From NCBI RefSeq assembly GCF_014641945.1, contig NZ_BMIJ01000004.1, forward strand, positions 310,017-374,016: DNA of 64,000 nt, written 5' to 3'. The position numbers and the translations under genes were made by a program. Below the pieces are notes generated by a model, which was not told where the DNA came from, searched no databases, and saw only the letters and a program-made list of their open reading frames with translations. Within the stretch, counting starts at the first letter, position 1. Each line of letters opens with the position of its first letter. The stretch is from Marinobacterium zhoushanense. GTDB taxonomy: Bacteria; Pseudomonadota; Gammaproteobacteria; Pseudomonadales; Balneatricaceae. Below are positions 15,597 to 25,191 of this stretch, piece by piece.

Positions 15597-17171
15597 ATGA
15601 TCACCGAATCGATCGTTGATCTTTCACGGTTACAGTTCGCCATCACGGCGCTGTACCACTTCCTGTTTGTACCGTTAACGATCGGCATGACCTTCATGCT
15701 GGCGATTATGGAATCGGTCTATGTCATGACCGGCAAACAGATCTACAAGGATATGACCCAGTTCTGGGGCAAGCTGTTTGGCATCAACTTCGCGCTGGGC
15801 GTCACCACGGGCCTGACCATGGAGTTCGAGTTCGGTACCAACTGGGCCTACTACTCCCACTATGTCGGCGACGTATTCGGCGCCCCACTGGCGATCGAAG
15901 GGTTGATGGCGTTCTTCCTCGAATCCACCTTCGTCGGACTGTTCTTCTTCGGCTGGGATCGTTTATCGAAAGTTAAACACCTGATGGTGACCTGGCTGGT
16001 CGCACTGGGCTCCAACCTGTCGGCAATGTGGATCCTGGTAGCCAACGGCTGGATGCAGAACCCGGTCGGTGCCGAGTTCAACTACGAAACCATGCGTATG
16101 GAGATGACCAGCTTCGCCGATATCTACTTCAATCCAGTGGCGCAGGTGAAGTTCGTGCATACCGTCTCCGCCGGTTACTGTACCGCCGCGATGTTCGTGC
16201 TCAGCATCAGCGCCTACTACCTGCTCAAGGGGCGCGACCTGCCGTTCGCACGCCGCTCCTTCGCCATTGCCGCCGGCTTTGGCATGGCATCCGTGCTGTC
16301 GGTGATCCTGCTCGGAGACGAATCCGGTTACGAGATCGGTGACGTACAGAAAACCAAGCTGGCCGCGATCGAGGCGGAGTGGGAGACGGTCCCCGCCCCC
16401 GCCCATTTCACCCTGGTCGGGCTACCCAACGACGAGACCATGGAAACCGACTATGCGGTACGTATTCCCTACCTGCTCGGCCTGATCGCCACACGCTCGA
16501 TCAGCGAAGAGGTTACCGGGATCAAGGAGCTGATCGAGCAGCACGAACTGCGTATCCGTAACGGCATGCACGCCTACGCCCTGCTCCAGCGTCTGCGCAA
16601 GGGCGAAGATGGCGGCGAACTGCGAGCCGAGTTCGAGCGCGTCAAGAACGACCTCGGCTACGGCCTGCTACTGAAGGCTTACACACCCAACGTGGTGGAC
16701 GCCACCGAGGCGCAGATCCGGGCCGCCGCACGTCACTCGATACCGCCCGTGGCGCCGATGTTCTGGACCTTCCGCATCATGGTCGCCAGTGGCTTCTGGA
16801 TGTTGCTGGTGTTTGGCCTGAGCTTCTATTTCACCGCGCGCCGCACCGTATTCCACAAACGCTGGCTGCTGCGCCTGGCCCTGTTCAGCCTGCCGGTACC
16901 CTGGGTCGCGTCAGAGATGGGCTGGTTCGTCGCCGAGTTCGGCCGCCAGCCCTGGGCGATCGGCGAGGTGCTACCGACCTTCATTGCCACCTCCAGCCTG
17001 ACCGAAGCGGACCTGATCGGCAGTTTGATGGCGTTTGTCGGCTTCTACACCCTGCTGGCAATTATCGAGATGTACCTAATGATCAAGTTCGCCCGCAAGG
17101 GACCGAGCAGCCTGCACACCGGCCGCTATCACCATGAGCAGCGGGTCCGCGCAGAAGCCGTGAACGCCTGA
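15597..17171 (+). CDS. cydA: Cytochrome bd ubiquinol oxidase subunit I
   Basis: CydA is the haem-bearing subunit of the bd quinol oxidase, a high-affinity, copper-free terminal oxidase of the inner membrane. The 524-residue product is very close to E. coli CydA (522) with the long Q-loop ([17 protein letters not shown]). Haem ligands are visible: His21 in ALYHFLF, His in [11 protein letters not shown] and Met in [17 protein letters not shown] site precedes the ATG at 15597; the frame extends upstream through the promoter and that part is not coding. cydB follows 14 bp later. Confidence 0.97.
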   Translation: MITESIVDLSRLQFAITALYHFLFVPLTIGMTFMLAIMESVYVMTGKQIYKDMTQFWGKLFGINFALGVTTGLTMEFEFGTNWAYYSHYVGDVFGAPLAIEGLMAFFLESTFVGLFFFGWDRLSKVKHLMVTWLVALGSNLSAMWILVANGWMQNPVGAEFNYETMRMEMTSFADIYFNPVAQVKFVHTVSAGYCTAAMFVLSISAYYLLKGRDLPFARRSFAIAAGFGMASVLSVILLGDESGYEIGDVQKTKLAAIEAEWETVPAPAHFTLVGLPNDETMETDYAVRIPYLLGLIATRSISEEVTGIKELIEQHELRIRNGMHAYALLQRLRKGEDGGELRAEFERVKNDLGYGLLLKAYTPNVVDATEAQIRAAARHSIPPVAPMFWTFRIMVASGFWMLLVFGLSFYFTARRTVFHKRWLLRLALFSLPVPWVASEMGWFVAEFGRQPWAIGEVLPTFIATSSLTEADLIGSLMAFVGFYTLLAIIEMYLMIKFARKGPSSLHTGRYHHEQRVRAEAVNA

Positions 17172-17185
17172 CAGGAGTTGAAAGC

Positions 17186-18328
17186 ATGCTATTCGATTAC
17201 GAAACGCTGAAACTGATCTGGTGGGCACTGGTCGGCGTACTGCTGATCGGCTTTGCCATCACCGATGGCTTCGACATGGGCGCCTGCGCACTGCTGCCGC
17301 TGCTGGGCAAGACTGATACCGAACGCCGCGTGGTGATCAATACCGTCGGCCCACATTGGGAAGGCAACCAGGTCTGGTTCATCACCGCAGGCGGCGCGAT
17401 CTTCGCCGCCTGGCCGGCGGTTTATGCTGCGGCCTTCTCCGGCTTCTACTGGGCGATGCTGCTGGTGCTGTTTGCGCTGTTCTGCCGTCCGGTAGGTTTC
17501 GACTATCGCTCCAAGATCGCCGATCCGCGCTGGCGTAACGCCTGGGACTGGGCTCTGGTCGTCGGCGGCGTGGTGCCTGCGCTGGTGTTCGGTGTCGCCT
17601 TCGGTAACCTGCTGCAGGGGGTACCGTTCCAGCACGACGAGTTCCTGCGCCCAAGCTATCAGGGCAACCTGTTTGGCCTGCTCAACCCCTTTGGCCTGCT
17701 CACCGGCGCGGTCAGCCTCGGCATGCTGGCGATGCACGGTGCGGTCTGGGTGCAACTGCGTAGCGAAGGCACGGTCAATGCGCGCGCACGCCGACTGGCC
17801 CAACTCTGCGCACTGATCACCCTGGCGGGATTTGCCCTGGCCGGTATCTGGCTAAGCGGTAGCATCGACGGTTATCAGATCGTCTCGGCACCCGCGCACG
17901 ACGCACTGTCCAACCCTCTGGCGAAAGAGGTGATTCGAGCCGAAGGCGCCTGGCTGGCCAACTACTCAGCCTACCCCGCTACTCTGCTGGCACCGGCGCT
18001 GGGTTTCGCCGGCTTGATCGGTACCTTCCTGTTCGCCGGCCGCAGGCTTGCTGGATGGGCCTTCCTGACCAGCTCGCTGGCGATGGCAGGCATTATCCTG
18101 ACCGCTGGGCTTTCGATGTTCCCGTTTGTCATGCCGTCGAGCCTGAGCCCGAACTCCAGCCTCACGCTCTGGGATGCCTCATCCAGCCAGCTGACGCTGA
18201 ACGTGATGACCTATGCCGCGATCCTGTTCGTACCGATCATCCTCGGCTACACCCTCTGGTGTTACCGTGCGCTTTGGGGTCGCACGTCGGTGGAGTTTAT
18301 CCGCAACAACGACCACTCAACTTATTGA
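17186..18328 (+). CDS. cydB: Cytochrome bd ubiquinol oxidase subunit II
   Basis: CydB is the structural partner of CydA and stabilises the haem b595/d site. The 380-residue protein (E. coli 379) starts MLFDYETLKLIWWALVGVLLIGFAITDGFDMGACALLPLLG and has the family motifs NTVGPHWEGNQVW and GFDYRSKIADPRWRN. It has about eight or nine hydrophobic membrane segments. It is in the cyd operon, with a GAGTT-type site before the ATG and cydX 10 bp after. Confidence 0.97.
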   Translation: MLFDYETLKLIWWALVGVLLIGFAITDGFDMGACALLPLLGKTDTERRVVINTVGPHWEGNQVWFITAGGAIFAAWPAVYAAAFSGFYWAMLLVLFALFCRPVGFDYRSKIADPRWRNAWDWALVVGGVVPALVFGVAFGNLLQGVPFQHDEFLRPSYQGNLFGLLNPFGLLTGAVSLGMLAMHGAVWVQLRSEGTVNARARRLAQLCALITLAGFALAGIWLSGSIDGYQIVSAPAHDALSNPLAKEVIRAEGAWLANYSAYPATLLAPALGFAGLIGTFLFAGRRLAGWAFLTSSLAMAGIILTAGLSMFPFVMPSSLSPNSSLTLWDASSSQLTLNVMTYAAILFVPIILGYTLWCYRALWGRTSVEFIRNNDHSTY

Positions 18329-18338
18329 GGTGATACAG

Positions 18339-18440
18339 ATGTGGTATTTCGCATGGATACTCGGCGTACTGCTCGCCTGCTCCTTCGGCATCATCAATGC
18401 GATGTGGCTTGAGGCGGAAAATCTGGACGAGGAGCGCTAA
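18339..18440 (+). CDS. cydX: Cytochrome bd accessory small subunit CydX
   Basis: This 33-residue single-pass membrane protein (MWYFAWILGVLLACSFGII...) is nearly identical over its first half to E. coli CydX (YbgT), which is needed for stable, active cytochrome bd. A GAGGTG sequence is at proper spacing before the ATG. It is the last gene of the operon; ybgE is absent. A terminator follows directly. Confidence 0.95.
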   Translation: MWYFAWILGVLLACSFGIINAMWLEAENLDEER

Positions 18441-18452
18441 TCCCGTGTCGAC

Positions 18453-18478
18453 CGGGCGGCAATCACGCCGCCCGTTTT
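18453..18478 (+). terminator. Rho-independent terminator of cydABX
   Basis: CGGGCGGC and GCCGCCCG form a perfect 8-bp stem with a 6-base loop, followed by TTTT, 12 bp after the cydX stop. Confidence 0.88.
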
Positions 18479-18515
18479 ACGTTGTTCAGGAGTTGTCGCG
18501 CCGGGAGCAAGGGAT

Positions 18516-18986
18516 TCAGGACTTCGGTTGCAACTGCTTGGCGCGGCTGTTCAGCCAGGAGCGGATGATGGCAGCCCGTTTCGGCTGCTTCAGGTAGTCA
18601 CGAATAAACACATCGATCGACATCGCGGCCAGGGCCTGCTGACCGACCTCCAACCGCTGCATCAACCACCGACTGCTCAACACCTCTTCGCGCAGCGATG
18701 TGGCAACCTGCTGTTCCCAACCCTGCGGCATATACTGACGGCCATCGACGGAAAAGTGGACCTGGCTTTGACAATAGAAGGCGGGGATACCGATCTGCTC
18801 GACAAACGCATCGCAGACACGTACCGCCACATCCACCATGCCGACATCGTTGGCACGATCGGCATTCAAGCGGATGCTCTGATTGGTGGCGCCAAAATCA
18901 ACGACGGTGTCGGCCTGGACCGACGCCGAACAGGCGAGTACGGACACCAGAGTCCACAGCCCGGCACGGGATGTAATAGCGCTCAT
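18516..18986 (-). CDS. Exported protein of unknown function
   Basis: The 156-residue protein has a signal peptide (MSAITSRAGLWTLVSVLACSASVQA, cleavage near residue 25). The mature part has two cysteines (RVCDAF and FYCQSQ) that could form a disulfide and a basic C-terminus (QPKRAAIIRSWLNSRAKQLQPKS). I do not recognise a family. The ATG at 18986 is preferred over the adjacent GTG because a GGGGG run lies 8 bases upstream. It is convergent with cydABX. Confidence 0.7.
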   Translation of the reverse strand: MSAITSRAGLWTLVSVLACSASVQADTVVDFGATNQSIRLNADRANDVGMVDVAVRVCDAFVEQIGIPAFYCQSQVHFSVDGRQYMPQGWEQQVATSLREEVLSSRWLMQRLEVGQQALAAMSIDVFIRDYLKQPKRAAIIRSWLNSRAKQLQPKS

Positions 18987-19058
18987 CACTCATTCCCCCT
19001 TTGCCCGAGAGGCTGGGACTGACCGCCACGAGCGCCTCACAAGTAACGCTTCAGTCGG

Positions 19059-19559
19059 TCAGCCGTTTGTCGACAGGGTACGGAATCCACGATTGAAGTA
19101 AAGCAACGCATCCTGGTTTTCACACAGGACGACGTTGTCGATCTCGGTATAGAACACCGAGTGGCTGCCCACCTCGGCGACATCGACGATACGCCCCTCC
19201 AGTGCGGCCAGCGCGCCCCTCAGCATCGGCTGCTCCAGCACCGCGCCCGGCGCCCAGATATCGAGTGCAAAGCGCTCCTCCATCGCCACACCGGTCATAC
19301 CGGCGAAGTGGCGGGAGACCTCCTCCTGCCCGGCATTGCAGACGTTGACGCAGAGACGGCCGTTGGCCTTGAACACCGCGTTGGTTTCACTGTTGCGATT
19401 GATGCAGACCAGCAGCGTCGCCGGGGAGTCCGATACCGAACAGACTGCTGTCGCGGTCAGTCCGCATGTACCGCTCTCGCCACGGGAGGTCACCACATTG
19501 ACCGCCGCCGCAAGCTGGGACATGGCGTTGCGAAACAGCTGCTGTAACTCGTTCTGCAT
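19059..19559 (-). CDS. hpaC: FMN/FAD reductase component, HpaC-like
   Basis: The 166-residue protein matches E. coli HpaC (170), the NADH:flavin reductase that feeds reduced flavin to 4-hydroxyphenylacetate 3-monooxygenase HpaB. Shared stretches include AVNVVTSRGESGTCGLTATAVCSVSDSPATLLVCINRNS, LCVNVCN and HFAGMTGVAMEERF. There is no hpaB or other two-component monooxygenase in the window, so the partner is unknown. The ATG at 19559 fits the family N-terminus; the open frame upstream overlaps ttcA and is rejected. Confidence 0.88.
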   Translation of the reverse strand: MQNELQQLFRNAMSQLAAAVNVVTSRGESGTCGLTATAVCSVSDSPATLLVCINRNSETNAVFKANGRLCVNVCNAGQEEVSRHFAGMTGVAMEERFALDIWAPGAVLEQPMLRGALAALEGRIVDVAEVGSHSVFYTEIDNVVLCENQDALLYFNRGFRTLSTNG

Positions 19560-19629
19560 GATGAAGATCCTTCTGTTCAGGTCATGAACCTGCGCAAATA
19601 GTGTTGGGTTATGGTGTGTTATCAGGCGG

Positions 19630-20592
19630 CTAGAGCGACAGGATATCGATCCGTTCCATGGTCTGGACACCGCCGTTGCCGCTGGAGGACTCCTCATCCG
19701 ACTCTGCACGGAAACCGGCCAGCGCCGCCGGGTCGGCGATACCATGGGGGAAGCCCAGCTGCAGCGACTTGAAATCGAACAGTGCAGTATCAGCCAGGTG
19801 CGAGGGCACCACGTTGCACAATGCTCTGAACATGGTTTCGATACGTCCGGGATTGGTTTTGTCCCAGCCCTGCAACATCTCCTTGATCACCTGACGCTGC
19901 AGGTTCTCCTGCGAGCCACACAGGTTACAGGGGATGATCGGGAACTGCTTGAGCTCGGCATACTCGGCGATATCCTTCTCCCGCGCATAGGCTAGCGGGC
20001 GGATCACCATGTTCTTGCCGTCGTCGGAGACCAGTTTAGGCGGCATCGATTTCAACTTGCCGCCATAGAACATGTTGAGGAAGAAGGTCTCGAGGATATC
20101 GTCACGGTGGTGCCCAAGGGCGATCTTGTTGGCACCGATCTCATCGGCGAAGCCATACAGGGTGCCGCGGCGCAGACGGGAGCAAAGCGCGCAGGTGGTC
20201 TTACCCTCAGGGACCACCTCTTTGACGATGGAGTAGGTATCGCGTTCGACGATATGGTAAGGCACGCCAATCGACGCCAGATACTCCGGCAGCACATGCT
20301 CGGGGAATCCCGGCTGTTTCTGATCCAGGTTCACTGCCACCAGCTCGAAATCAACCGGTGCGCTCTTCTGCAGGTTGAGCAATATATCGAGCATGGCATA
20401 GGAGTCTTTACCGCCGGACAGGCAGACCATCACCTTGTCGCCGGCCTCGATCATATTGAACGCCTCGATCGCCTGGCCCACCTCGCGGCGCAGTCGCTTC
20501 TGCAGCTTGTTCAGGCGGGTTTTGCGCTTTTTATCGAGTTCGTTGGTCGCGGCATCGACCTGATCGGCGTGAATGCGAGTATCGGCGGTCAT
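19630..20592 (-). CDS. ttcA: tRNA 2-thiocytidine biosynthesis protein TtcA
   Basis: TtcA thiolates C32 in several tRNAs using ATP and an iron-sulfur cluster. The 320-residue protein (E. coli 311) has the PP-loop SGGKDS at residues 59-64, the cluster cysteines in [18 protein letters not shown], and a third in [14 protein letters not shown]. The ATG at 20592 gives the family-like N-terminus; the longer frame overlaps the upstream gene. The C-terminus ([18 protein letters not shown]) is slightly extended. Confidence 0.96.
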   Translation of the reverse strand: MTADTRIHADQVDAATNELDKKRKTRLNKLQKRLRREVGQAIEAFNMIEAGDKVMVCLSGGKDSYAMLDILLNLQKSAPVDFELVAVNLDQKQPGFPEHVLPEYLASIGVPYHIVERDTYSIVKEVVPEGKTTCALCSRLRRGTLYGFADEIGANKIALGHHRDDILETFFLNMFYGGKLKSMPPKLVSDDGKNMVIRPLAYAREKDIAEYAELKQFPIIPCNLCGSQENLQRQVIKEMLQGWDKTNPGRIETMFRALCNVVPSHLADTALFDFKSLQLGFPHGIADPAALAGFRAESDEESSSGNGGVQTMERIDILSL

Positions 20593-20662
20593 GGCTGTGT
20601 ACTGGGTCAGTTGCAAAGGGGCAAAATTATAGCCTAAAGCGCTCGCGGATTCAGCGCTTACG

Positions 20663-21457
20663 CTACTCTTCTTTCGCCGCGAGCCAGCCGATCTCGATCG
20701 CCGTCGCCGCGCCGACCACGGCATGGTCAAGACTCGGCGGCAACAGCGACCATCCCGGCGTCACCTGCACCCGTCCGCCCATGATCTCCGCGCGCTGCTG
20801 CGGGAACAGCGGTGCCTGTACCGGATCGGCAAAACCATCCGGCCAGAGCGGCTTGCCGCTCTGTACGTCATATTTGTCACTGGCCCCCAGGGTATGCAGC
20901 AACTCGTGTGCGGCGACAAAGTTGTTGATCCCCTGCTGTTGCTCACTGGCGTAGCCGTTGACCAGCCCGATCATCCCTTTCTGCAATCCGAGCGAGTGCT
21001 GCGTACCCAGCGGGTTATCGGGAGCGTAAAAACTCATGAAGATGCGGATATTGCTGTCCGCCGCATTCCAACTGTCGTAGCGCCAGACCCACAAGCGCAT
21101 GCGTACCGCCCACCAGAGCGCCTGCACGATACTGGCCTGTTCAGGCACCCGCGGCGGCAGCGCCTCAATAGCCGGAGCCAGATGAACCCTCACCGGCCTG
21201 GTCAGTTCGATTTCGTAGCGAGCGCCCTCACGGGAGAAAAAAGACTCGATATCGCGGAAACTCTCCGGGGTGAGACTGGCGATATAGCGTGCCGTCGAAT
21301 CCTGCCGGTCAGCGTTGATCGGGTAGATATGCACGACAACCGGATCGTGCCAATCGACGCTGCGCGTACTCGACAGCAGTAGGTATAGCGCCAGAATCAC
21401 CAACAGTACCGACAGCAGCGACAGGCGCAGCCAGCCAAACAGCGTGGATCGACGCAT
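20663..21457 (-). CDS. Membrane-anchored HExxH metalloprotease-like protein
   Basis: The 264-residue protein has an N-terminal membrane segment ([21 protein letters not shown], about residues 11-31) and an extracytoplasmic domain. The motif [17 protein letters not shown] is a zincin signature HExxHxxGxxD, as in metzincin-like peptidases (residues about 183-199). Upstream it contains [17 protein letters not shown] and [14 protein letters not shown] cannot name the family. A GGGAGG site precedes the ATG, and the gene is followed by ttcA on the same strand. Confidence 0.75.
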   Translation of the reverse strand: MRRSTLFGWLRLSLLSVLLVILALYLLLSSTRSVDWHDPVVVHIYPINADRQDSTARYIASLTPESFRDIESFFSREGARYEIELTRPVRVHLAPAIEALPPRVPEQASIVQALWWAVRMRLWVWRYDSWNAADSNIRIFMSFYAPDNPLGTQHSLGLQKGMIGLVNGYASEQQQGINNFVAAHELLHTLGASDKYDVQSGKPLWPDGFADPVQAPLFPQQRAEIMGGRVQVTPGWSLLPPSLDHAVVGAATAIEIGWLAAKEE

Positions 21458-21483
21458 CCACCCTCCCGGTTGTCAGACAGTTG

Positions 21484-21912
21484 TCAGATGTGCAGCAATC
21501 CGGCCACCGCCAGATACCGCACGCTCTTGCCCAGCGTTATCAGCAGCAGACTGGCGATCCAGTTGAACCTGAGCCAACCGGCGACCAGGCAGAGCGGGTC
21601 ACCGATGATCGGCAGCCAGGCCAACAACAGCGCCATCGGTCCGAAACGCGCCAGCCGCTGCTGCGCCCGCTGGTGCTTTGCAGAAAGTATGCGAAGCGGG
21701 TAGCGCCGCTGCAACCACAGCCCCATGGCGAAGGTCAGCATACTGCCGAGTACATTGCCCAGCGTCGCCACCGAAACCGGCAACACCCACTCTCCGCGCT
21801 GCAGCACCATCCAGGCCAGAAGCGCCTCGGAACCACCGGGCAGCAGCGTCGACGAGATAAAAGCGCTGACAAAAAGCCAAGGTAGCGTCGGCTCAGCCCA
21901 GAAGCCTTCCAT
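21484..21912 (-). CDS. yqaA: YqaA-type inner-membrane protein (DedA/VTT superfamily)
   Basis: The 142-residue protein equals E. coli YqaA in length. It has the family features SAFISSTLLPGGSEALLAWM, a GNVLGSMLTFAMGLWLQRR segment, and FGPMALLLAWLPIIGDPLCLVAGWLRFNW, which form re-entrant loops and membrane helices of the VTT fold. Function is unknown, although relatives act in lipid scrambling or transport. The ATG at 21912 is chosen over an adjacent GTG. It lies between recQ and the metalloprotease-like gene on the same strand. Confidence 0.85.
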   Translation of the reverse strand: MEGFWAEPTLPWLFVSAFISSTLLPGGSEALLAWMVLQRGEWVLPVSVATLGNVLGSMLTFAMGLWLQRRYPLRILSAKHQRAQQRLARFGPMALLLAWLPIIGDPLCLVAGWLRFNWIASLLLITLGKSVRYLAVAGLLHI

Positions 21913-21939
21913 CACGAGACATCCATCAAACGGCGTCCA

Positions 21940-24084
21940 TCAAACGGTATCCAGCCCCTGGGCGATGCAGCGCAGCACGCCGTACTCGTAGGCGCCGGCC
22001 AACGCCTCGTGTACCACCTTCAGCGAACCGCCCTTATGCCTGCGATGCTCCAGTATGGTCTGCTCGATCTGCCGGCGCTCCGCCTCGGGCAGTTCCACCA
22101 CCTCATCCACGCCGATCGCGCCCTTGGCGATGGACGCCGCCAGGTGACCGTAGATCACGTTGACCGAGAGCTTCTGCTGCCTGGCCACCTGTTCAACGCT
22201 CATGCCGCTGCGGTAGAGCAGCAGCGTCTCCTCCGCTTGAGTATCGGTATCCGGCGCCGGCGCGACCTGATGCTCGTCGATCAGCTCAAGGAAGGGATCG
22301 CCGTACTGGGCCAGCTTGCGTTCGCCCACGCCGTTGAGGCGGCGCAACTGGATTGGCGTCAGCGGCCGGTACACCACCATCTCCATCAGCGTAGCGTCGT
22401 GAAAGATCACATAGGGCGGTACATCCTGCTCCTCTGCCAACTGTTTGCGCAGCGCCTTGAGCGCATTCCACAGCGCATGATCCTCGGCATCCAGTTGCTG
22501 CTGGGGTGCCCGACCACGTCCGCTGGCCACCTTGCTCGACGCGGCTTTACTGCGCAGATCGCGGCGTAGTTCCAGCGATTCCTCGCCGCGTAGCAGGGCC
22601 CGGCAGCGCTCGGCCAGCTGCAACGCACCATGACAGGGCTCCACGGTCAGATAGCCACGTGCCACCAGCTGGCGGAACACCGAACGCCACTGATTGCGAT
22701 CAAGCTCCTTGCCGATACCCCAGGTGGTCAGCTGCTCATGGCCGCGCTGTCGCGATTTATCGGAGCTCTCGCCGAGCAGGATATCGATAATGTAGTTGAC
22801 GCCGTAGATCTGCCCGCCGCGATAGACCGCCGACAGCGCCTTGCGCGCCGCCTCGGTCCCATCCCAGACCGGCACCGGCTCAAGACAGGTGTCGCAGTTG
22901 CCACAGGGCGGATGGTCAGGCTCACCGAAATAGGCCAGCAGCGCCTGGCGCCGGCAGTTGGTGATCTCACACAGGCCCAGCATCGCCTCCAGCTTCTGGC
23001 GCTCAACCTGCTTATGGATCTCGTCCGCCTGGGAGCCCTCCAGCATCTGGCGCAGGAAGATCACGTCCTGCAGGCCGTAGACCATCCAGGCATCGGCGGG
23101 TTGGCCATCACGACCCGCACGCCCGGTCTCCTGGTAGTAGGCCTCCACCGACTTGGGCAGATCCAGATGAGCGACGAAACGGACATTGGGCTTGTCGATA
23201 CCCATGCCGAAGGCGATGGTGGCGACCATAATGATCGGTTCTTCGGTCAGAAAGCGGTGCAGATGGTGCTGCCTGAGTTCCGGCGACAGCCCGGCGTGAT
23301 AGGGCAAGGCGTTGAAGCCACGCTCGCTGAGCCAGGCGGCGGTATCCTCCACCCGCTTGCGCGACAGGCAGTAGACGATCCCCACATCCTGGGCGTGCTC
23401 CTCCTTGATGAAACGCAGCAACTGCTCCCGCGCCCTGTCTTTCTGGCCGATGCGGTAGCGGATATTGGGCCGGTCAAAGCCCTGAATAAAGATGCGCGCA
23501 TCGGTCAGCTCCAGCCGCTCGATGATCTCCTGCCGGGTACGGGCATCGGCGGTAGCGGTCAGCGCAATACGCGGCACACCGGGGAACAGCCCACGCAGGC
23601 GGTTGAGCTGCATGTATTCGGGACGGAAATCATGCCCCCACTGGGATACGCAGTGCGCCTCGTCGATGGCAAACAGCGCCAGCTTCGCGCGCTGGAACAG
23701 CGCCAGCGAGCGCGGTTGCAACAGCCGCTCGGGCGCAATGTAGATCATGTCCAGCTCACCGTTGACCAGCTGCGCCTCAGTGGCCTGCAGCTGCTCCAGC
23801 GGCAGCGAGGAGTTCAGGCAACCGGCGCGGATACCGAGCTGGGACAGGGCGCTGACCTGATCCTGCATCAGCGCGATCAGCGGCGAAATCACCACCCCGG
23901 TGCCTTCTCGCGCCAGCGACGGCAGCTGGTAACAGAGAGATTTGCCCCCGCCGGTGGGCATGATGACCAGTGCGTCCTGTCCGTTCAGCAACGTCTCGAC
24001 AACGGCATCCTGCGGAGGACGAAAACTCTCGAAGCCGAATACCTCGGCTAATATCTGCTTTGCGCGTTCAATCATGCCGCGCAT
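21940..24084 (-). CDS. recQ: ATP-dependent DNA helicase RecQ
   Basis: RecQ is a 3'-5' DNA helicase used in recombination and fork repair. Visible motifs: Walker [19 protein letters not shown] box ([20 protein letters not shown]), [15 protein letters not shown] and [10 protein letters not shown]. The RQC zinc-binding cysteines (C...C..C..C in CEITNCRRQ...CGNCDTC), an HRDC domain and a C-terminal helix-turn-helix ([23 protein letters not shown]) follow. The length of about 714 matches Pseudomonas-type RecQ rather than the 609 of E. coli. The start could be ATG 24084 (GGGGAG upstream) or ATG 24075. Confidence 0.96.
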   Translation of the reverse strand: MRGMIERAKQILAEVFGFESFRPPQDAVVETLLNGQDALVIMPTGGGKSLCYQLPSLAREGTGVVISPLIALMQDQVSALSQLGIRAGCLNSSLPLEQLQATEAQLVNGELDMIYIAPERLLQPRSLALFQRAKLALFAIDEAHCVSQWGHDFRPEYMQLNRLRGLFPGVPRIALTATADARTRQEIIERLELTDARIFIQGFDRPNIRYRIGQKDRAREQLLRFIKEEHAQDVGIVYCLSRKRVEDTAAWLSERGFNALPYHAGLSPELRQHHLHRFLTEEPIIMVATIAFGMGIDKPNVRFVAHLDLPKSVEAYYQETGRAGRDGQPADAWMVYGLQDVIFLRQMLEGSQADEIHKQVERQKLEAMLGLCEITNCRRQALLAYFGEPDHPPCGNCDTCLEPVPVWDGTEAARKALSAVYRGGQIYGVNYIIDILLGESSDKSRQRGHEQLTTWGIGKELDRNQWRSVFRQLVARGYLTVEPCHGALQLAERCRALLRGEESLELRRDLRSKAASSKVASGRGRAPQQQLDAEDHALWNALKALRKQLAEEQDVPPYVIFHDATLMEMVVYRPLTPIQLRRLNGVGERKLAQYGDPFLELIDEHQVAPAPDTDTQAEETLLLYRSGMSVEQVARQQKLSVNVIYGHLAASIAKGAIGVDEVVELPEAERRQIEQTILEHRRHKGGSLKVVHEALAGAYEYGVLRCIAQGLDTV

Positions 24085-24195
24085 TATCCGCGATGCTCCC
24101 CGGCAAGTCATCTGCGGATAGCGCAATTTCGCGGTACCCGCGGACCGCTTTAGAGAGTAGAATCAGCGCACATCGAACTGCTGGAAGCCCGCACC

Positions 24196-24777
24196 ATGAC
24201 CGTTAACACTGCCGCCCTGATCACTGAAGACGAACTGGATATCCTTGAGGAGTTCCTGTTTTCGCCCGCCGTATCGGAAGAAGCACTGGATCTGATCGGT
24301 GCCCATGGTTTGCTCTGTGCTATCAATATTTCGCCGGCCGCAGTACCGGAGGCTGAATGGCTGGAGCTGATATTCGATGGCGAGCCGAAGTGGGAGTCCG
24401 CCGCGCAGAATGAGCAGATCATCGGTCTGTTGCGCAAGCTGAACAACACCATCAGCAACGACCTCTACTCCGATCAGGAGATCCTGCTGCCCTGCGAACT
24501 GACGCTGGAGCCGGAAGAGGACGAAGAGCTGACCGAGATCACCCTCTGGGCCCAGTCCTTCATGGAAGGGGTGTTCATCCGCGAAGATGACTGGTTCGGC
24601 CAGGACGAGGAGGAGGTTGCCGGCCTGCTGCTGCCGATCATGGTCGCCTCCGACCTGTTCGAGGACAGCGAAATCACCGATATCCGCAAGGACCGTGCGC
24701 TGTCCGAAGAGATGTGTGCGCAGATCCCGGAAGTGTTGATCGACCTCTACCTGCACTTCCACGCACCGGAGAAGTAA
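24196..24777 (+). CDS. UPF0149 (YgfB/YecA) family protein
   Basis: The 193-residue acidic protein fits the UPF0149 family of all-alpha proteins: ITEDELDILEEFLFSPAVSEEALDLIGAHGLLCA at the N-terminus, followed by ITLWAQSFMEGVFIREDDWF and LLLPIMVASDLFED. It lacks the C-terminal SEC-C zinc motif seen in some YecA proteins. The biological role of this subgroup is unknown. It is divergent from recQ and has a GGAAG sequence before its ATG. Confidence 0.85.
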   Translation: MTVNTAALITEDELDILEEFLFSPAVSEEALDLIGAHGLLCAINISPAAVPEAEWLELIFDGEPKWESAAQNEQIIGLLRKLNNTISNDLYSDQEILLPCELTLEPEEDEELTEITLWAQSFMEGVFIREDDWFGQDEEEVAGLLLPIMVASDLFEDSEITDIRKDRALSEEMCAQIPEVLIDLYLHFHAPEK

Positions 24778-24798
24778 GGGGGCAGGGCCTTACGCCAG

Positions 24799-24826
24799 CG
24801 CCGACGGTCGAGTTCAGCCGTCGGCG
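24799..24826. repeat. 9-bp stem hairpin between UPF0149 and cupin genes
   Basis: CGCCGACGG and CCGTCGGCG pair perfectly with a 10-base loop, spanning the cupin stop codon. There is no T run, so it is at best a weak terminator for the two convergent genes. Confidence 0.4.
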
Positions 24827-25179
24827 GCCGGATAGTGCACCGCCAGCCAGACGGTGGGCCTGTCCGGTACCGTCCAGCTAACCCGATGACAGGTATGAGC
24901 GGGAATATCCAGAGCATCGCCCGGAGCCAGCTCGACCTCGGAGCCATCCTCGAACGCCAGACGCGCCGCCCCCTCTAGCAGCATCACCCATTCATGGTTC
25001 GGCTGGTCGTACCAGCCACTCTCCGGCGAACTCTGGCCCTGAGAGACGATCCGCTCGATCATCACACCGTTCACGCCCGCCAGTCGCTCGAACACCTCGC
25101 CGTTCGCGGCATCCGGCAGCCCTCGCAATAGGTTTATCACCTCGATCACATCGACTCCTTGAACTGCACTGAATGACAT
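24814..25179 (-). CDS. Small cupin-domain protein
   Basis: The 121-residue protein is a single cupin: SPESGWYDQPNHEWVMLLEGAARLAFEDGSEVELAPGDALDIPAHTCHRVSWT contains cupin motif 1 (with a single metal-ligand-like His and Glu) and motif 2 (PAHTCHRVSW). Similar proteins are annotated as cupin of unknown function. It starts 12 bp after the ECF41 sigma factor gene on the same strand, so it probably belongs to that transcription unit. Confidence 0.82.
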   Translation of the reverse strand: MSFSAVQGVDVIEVINLLRGLPDAANGEVFERLAGVNGVMIERIVSQGQSSPESGWYDQPNHEWVMLLEGAARLAFEDGSEVELAPGDALDIPAHTCHRVSWTVPDRPTVWLAVHYPAADG

Positions 25180-25191
25180 TTCACAACACCG

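Noticed and set aside
22630..24051. 473-codon open frame opposite recQ
   Set aside because: It is antisense to a certain gene, and its composition (Gln, Arg, His, Leu rich) is that of a GC-rich shadow frame.
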